Origin: Paracoccaceae bacterium
GTDB lineage: Bacteria; Pseudomonadota; Alphaproteobacteria; Rhodobacterales; Rhodobacteraceae
Reading direction: 5' to 3'
DNA length: 33,753 nt
Assembly: GCA_027484915.1 (NCBI GenBank)
Contig: JAIXSA010000122.1
Location: forward strand, 1-33,753
The notes beneath the pieces are model-generated. The model was not told where the DNA came from and searched no databases. It saw nothing but the letters and a program-made list of their open reading frames with translations. The translations under genes and the position numbers were made by a program. Of this stretch, positions 32,906 through 33,753 are shown piece after piece. The stretch's first letter is position 1. Every line of letters begins with the position of its first letter.

Positions 32906-32934
32906 ATGGTAGCGGGGGGCTGGGGTCCGGTCAA
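32906..32934 (-). promoter_or_regulatory. Promoter of the Fur-family gene, near-leaderless
   Basis: On the minus strand TTGACC (32934-32929) and TACCAT (32911-32906) are separated by 17 bp, a good match for GC-rich bacteria. Only eight bases separate the -10 from the ATG (32897), so the transcript would start at or next to the start codon. Confidence 0.6.
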
Positions 32935-32945
32935 ACGCTTGCGGC

Positions 32946-32961
32946 GCGCCGCGCGCGGCGC
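32946..32961. repeat. 16-bp GC palindrome between fur and the luciferase-like gene
   Basis: GCGCCGCGCGCGGCGC is a perfect dyad that lies just upstream of the fur promoter and downstream of the luciferase-like gene. It may help end transcription from the latter. A second palindrome, GTGTTAACAC, is at 33011-33020. No T-run follows either. Confidence 0.4.
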
Positions 32962-33027
32962 TTTGGGGGCCGCAAGGGAATCCAAGGGGTTAGGTGCGGG
33001 CGTTAGGGTGGTGTTAACACTTTGCCG

Positions 33028-33753
33028 TCACGCGGCGGCGGCGGTGGTTGTGAGGTCGGAAAGGACTTCAGCGGCGATCTGGAGCGAGCGGACGCGCGCG
33101 GCGTGGTCGTGCATCATGCCGGTGATGATGATCTCGTCGGGCTGGTGGCGGGCGATCAGCGCGGTGAGCTCGCGACGGACCGTCGTGGGGGCGCCTACGG
33201 CGGAGCAGGAGAGCGCGTAGCTGGCCTGTTCGAGGATCGGCGCGGGGATTTCGCTAAGGTCTCGGGTCGGGCGCGGGAGTTGGCCGGGACGTCCGGTGCG
33301 CAGGCGCGCGAATGCAAGGAGTTGGGAGGAGCGGAGGTAGGTTGCTTCGTCGTCCGTGGCGGCGGCGGAGACACCGACGGCGATCATCACATGGGGTTTT
33401 GCCAGGCGGTCCGAGGGGCGGAAGGTGCGGCGGTAGATGTCCAGCGCCTCGTCCAGGTGGGTGGGGGCGAAGTGGGAGGCGAAGGCGTAGGGGAGGCCGA
33501 GCCAGGCGGCCAGTTGCGCGCCGAAGGTGCTGGAGCCGAGAATCCAGACGGGGACGTTGGTGCCGGTGCCGGGGACGGCCTGCACGGGGCCGGGGGTGTC
33601 GCCGAGGTAGGCGATAAGCTCCTGCACGTCCTGCGGGAAGGTGTCCTCTTGCGCCATGTGTCGGCGGAGCGCGCGGGCGGTGGCCATGTCGGTGCCAGGC
33701 GCGCGGCCGAGGCCGAGGTCGATGCGGTTCGGGTAGAGGGTCGCGAGGGTGCC
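33028..33753 (-). CDS. LLM-class flavin-dependent oxidoreductase (luciferase-like), C-terminal part
   Basis: The frame is open from the right edge to the stop at 33028, so the N-terminus lies outside the window. About 241 codons are visible, roughly two-thirds of a typical 330-350-residue protein. The internal ATG at 33687 is not the start because conserved sequence ([20 protein letters not shown]) lies before it. Motifs are [40 protein letters not shown], and the C-terminal [36 protein letters not shown]. It belongs to the bacterial luciferase/F420-FMN TIM-barrel family close to LuxA-like MsnO8 proteins, with an unknown substrate. The stop lies 130 bp from the fur start. Confidence 0.88.
   Translation of the reverse strand, partial: GTLATLYPNRIDLGLGRAPGTDMATARALRRHMAQEDTFPQDVQELIAYLGDTPGPVQAVPGTGTNVPVWILGSSTFGAQLAAWLGLPYAFASHFAPTHLDEALDIYRRTFRPSDRLAKPHVMIAVGVSAAATDDEATYLRSSQLLAFARLRTGRPGQLPRPTRDLSEIPAPILEQASYALSCSAVGAPTTVRRELTALIARHQPDEIIITGMMHDHAARVRSLQIAAEVLSDLTTTAAAA

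Noticed and set aside
1-33753. CRISPR arrays, rRNA genes, intact IS elements or riboswitches
   Set aside because: No regularly spaced direct repeats, rRNA motifs, transposase genes or known aptamer signatures were seen.

Overview
The window is high-GC bacterial chromosome from an alphaproteobacterium, most likely of the order Rhodobacterales. The basis is the gene content and protein styles: lon next to an HU gene and tRNA-Val, an alphaproteobacterial-type Tgt, a CxxC-less Fur/Mur, and an N-methylproline-demethylase-like flavoprotein. Most ATG/GTG-overlapping genes are tightly packed. The first ~600 bases stand out as AT-rich accessory DNA. The organism call is inference from sequence style, not from a search.

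Layout. (1) 1-1490 is accessory DNA: the 5' part of a secreted collagen-like (Gly-Pro-X) protein on the minus strand that runs off the window, an AT-rich regulatory stretch, and a dead tyrosine-recombinase remnant abutting the 3' end of tRNA-Val(CAC). (2) 1495-7554 is housekeeping: tRNA-Val, an HU-family protein, a small secreted Peptidase_S74-like protein, Lon protease, a NemA-like ene-reductase and Tgt. (3) 7680-12850 is an efflux operon, tetR - periplasmic adaptor - RND pump, with a perfect 16-bp palindrome just upstream of tetR and no outer-membrane factor gene. (4) 13030-29212 is a 13-gene co-directional minus-strand cluster. In transcription order it encodes a FAD subunit, a fused [2Fe-2S]/molybdopterin hydroxylase, a 6-hydroxynicotinate-reductase-like Fe-S protein, UPF0280, an amino acid synthesis (PF06684-like) protein, a polytopic membrane protein, a branched-chain-amino-acid-type ABC importer (binding protein, LivH, LivM, LivG, LivF), and HyuA and HyuB. 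(5) 29311-33753 holds a divergent MarR regulator, a TetR regulator divergent from an N-methylproline-demethylase-like enzyme, a Fur-family regulator and a partial luciferase-like monooxygenase.

How the genes may work together. Region 4 is the most interesting part. Almost every junction is a start/stop overlap, so it reads as one transcription unit (or two, with a break at the 82-nt gap before the binding protein). The enzyme set suggests import of a small N-heterocycle or cyclic amide, hydroxylation of the ring to a lactam by a xanthine-dehydrogenase-type molybdoenzyme, reduction of the ring by the 6-hydroxynicotinate-reductase-like protein, and ATP-dependent opening of the lactam by HyuAB. 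This resembles the reductive nicotinate route but lacks an enamidase, and the substrate cannot be read from the sequence. The MarR gene diverges from the operon over a short region that contains a consensus -35 and an imperfect inverted repeat, so MarR is the likely local regulator.

No CRISPR array, rRNA, intact insertion sequence or complete prophage was seen.
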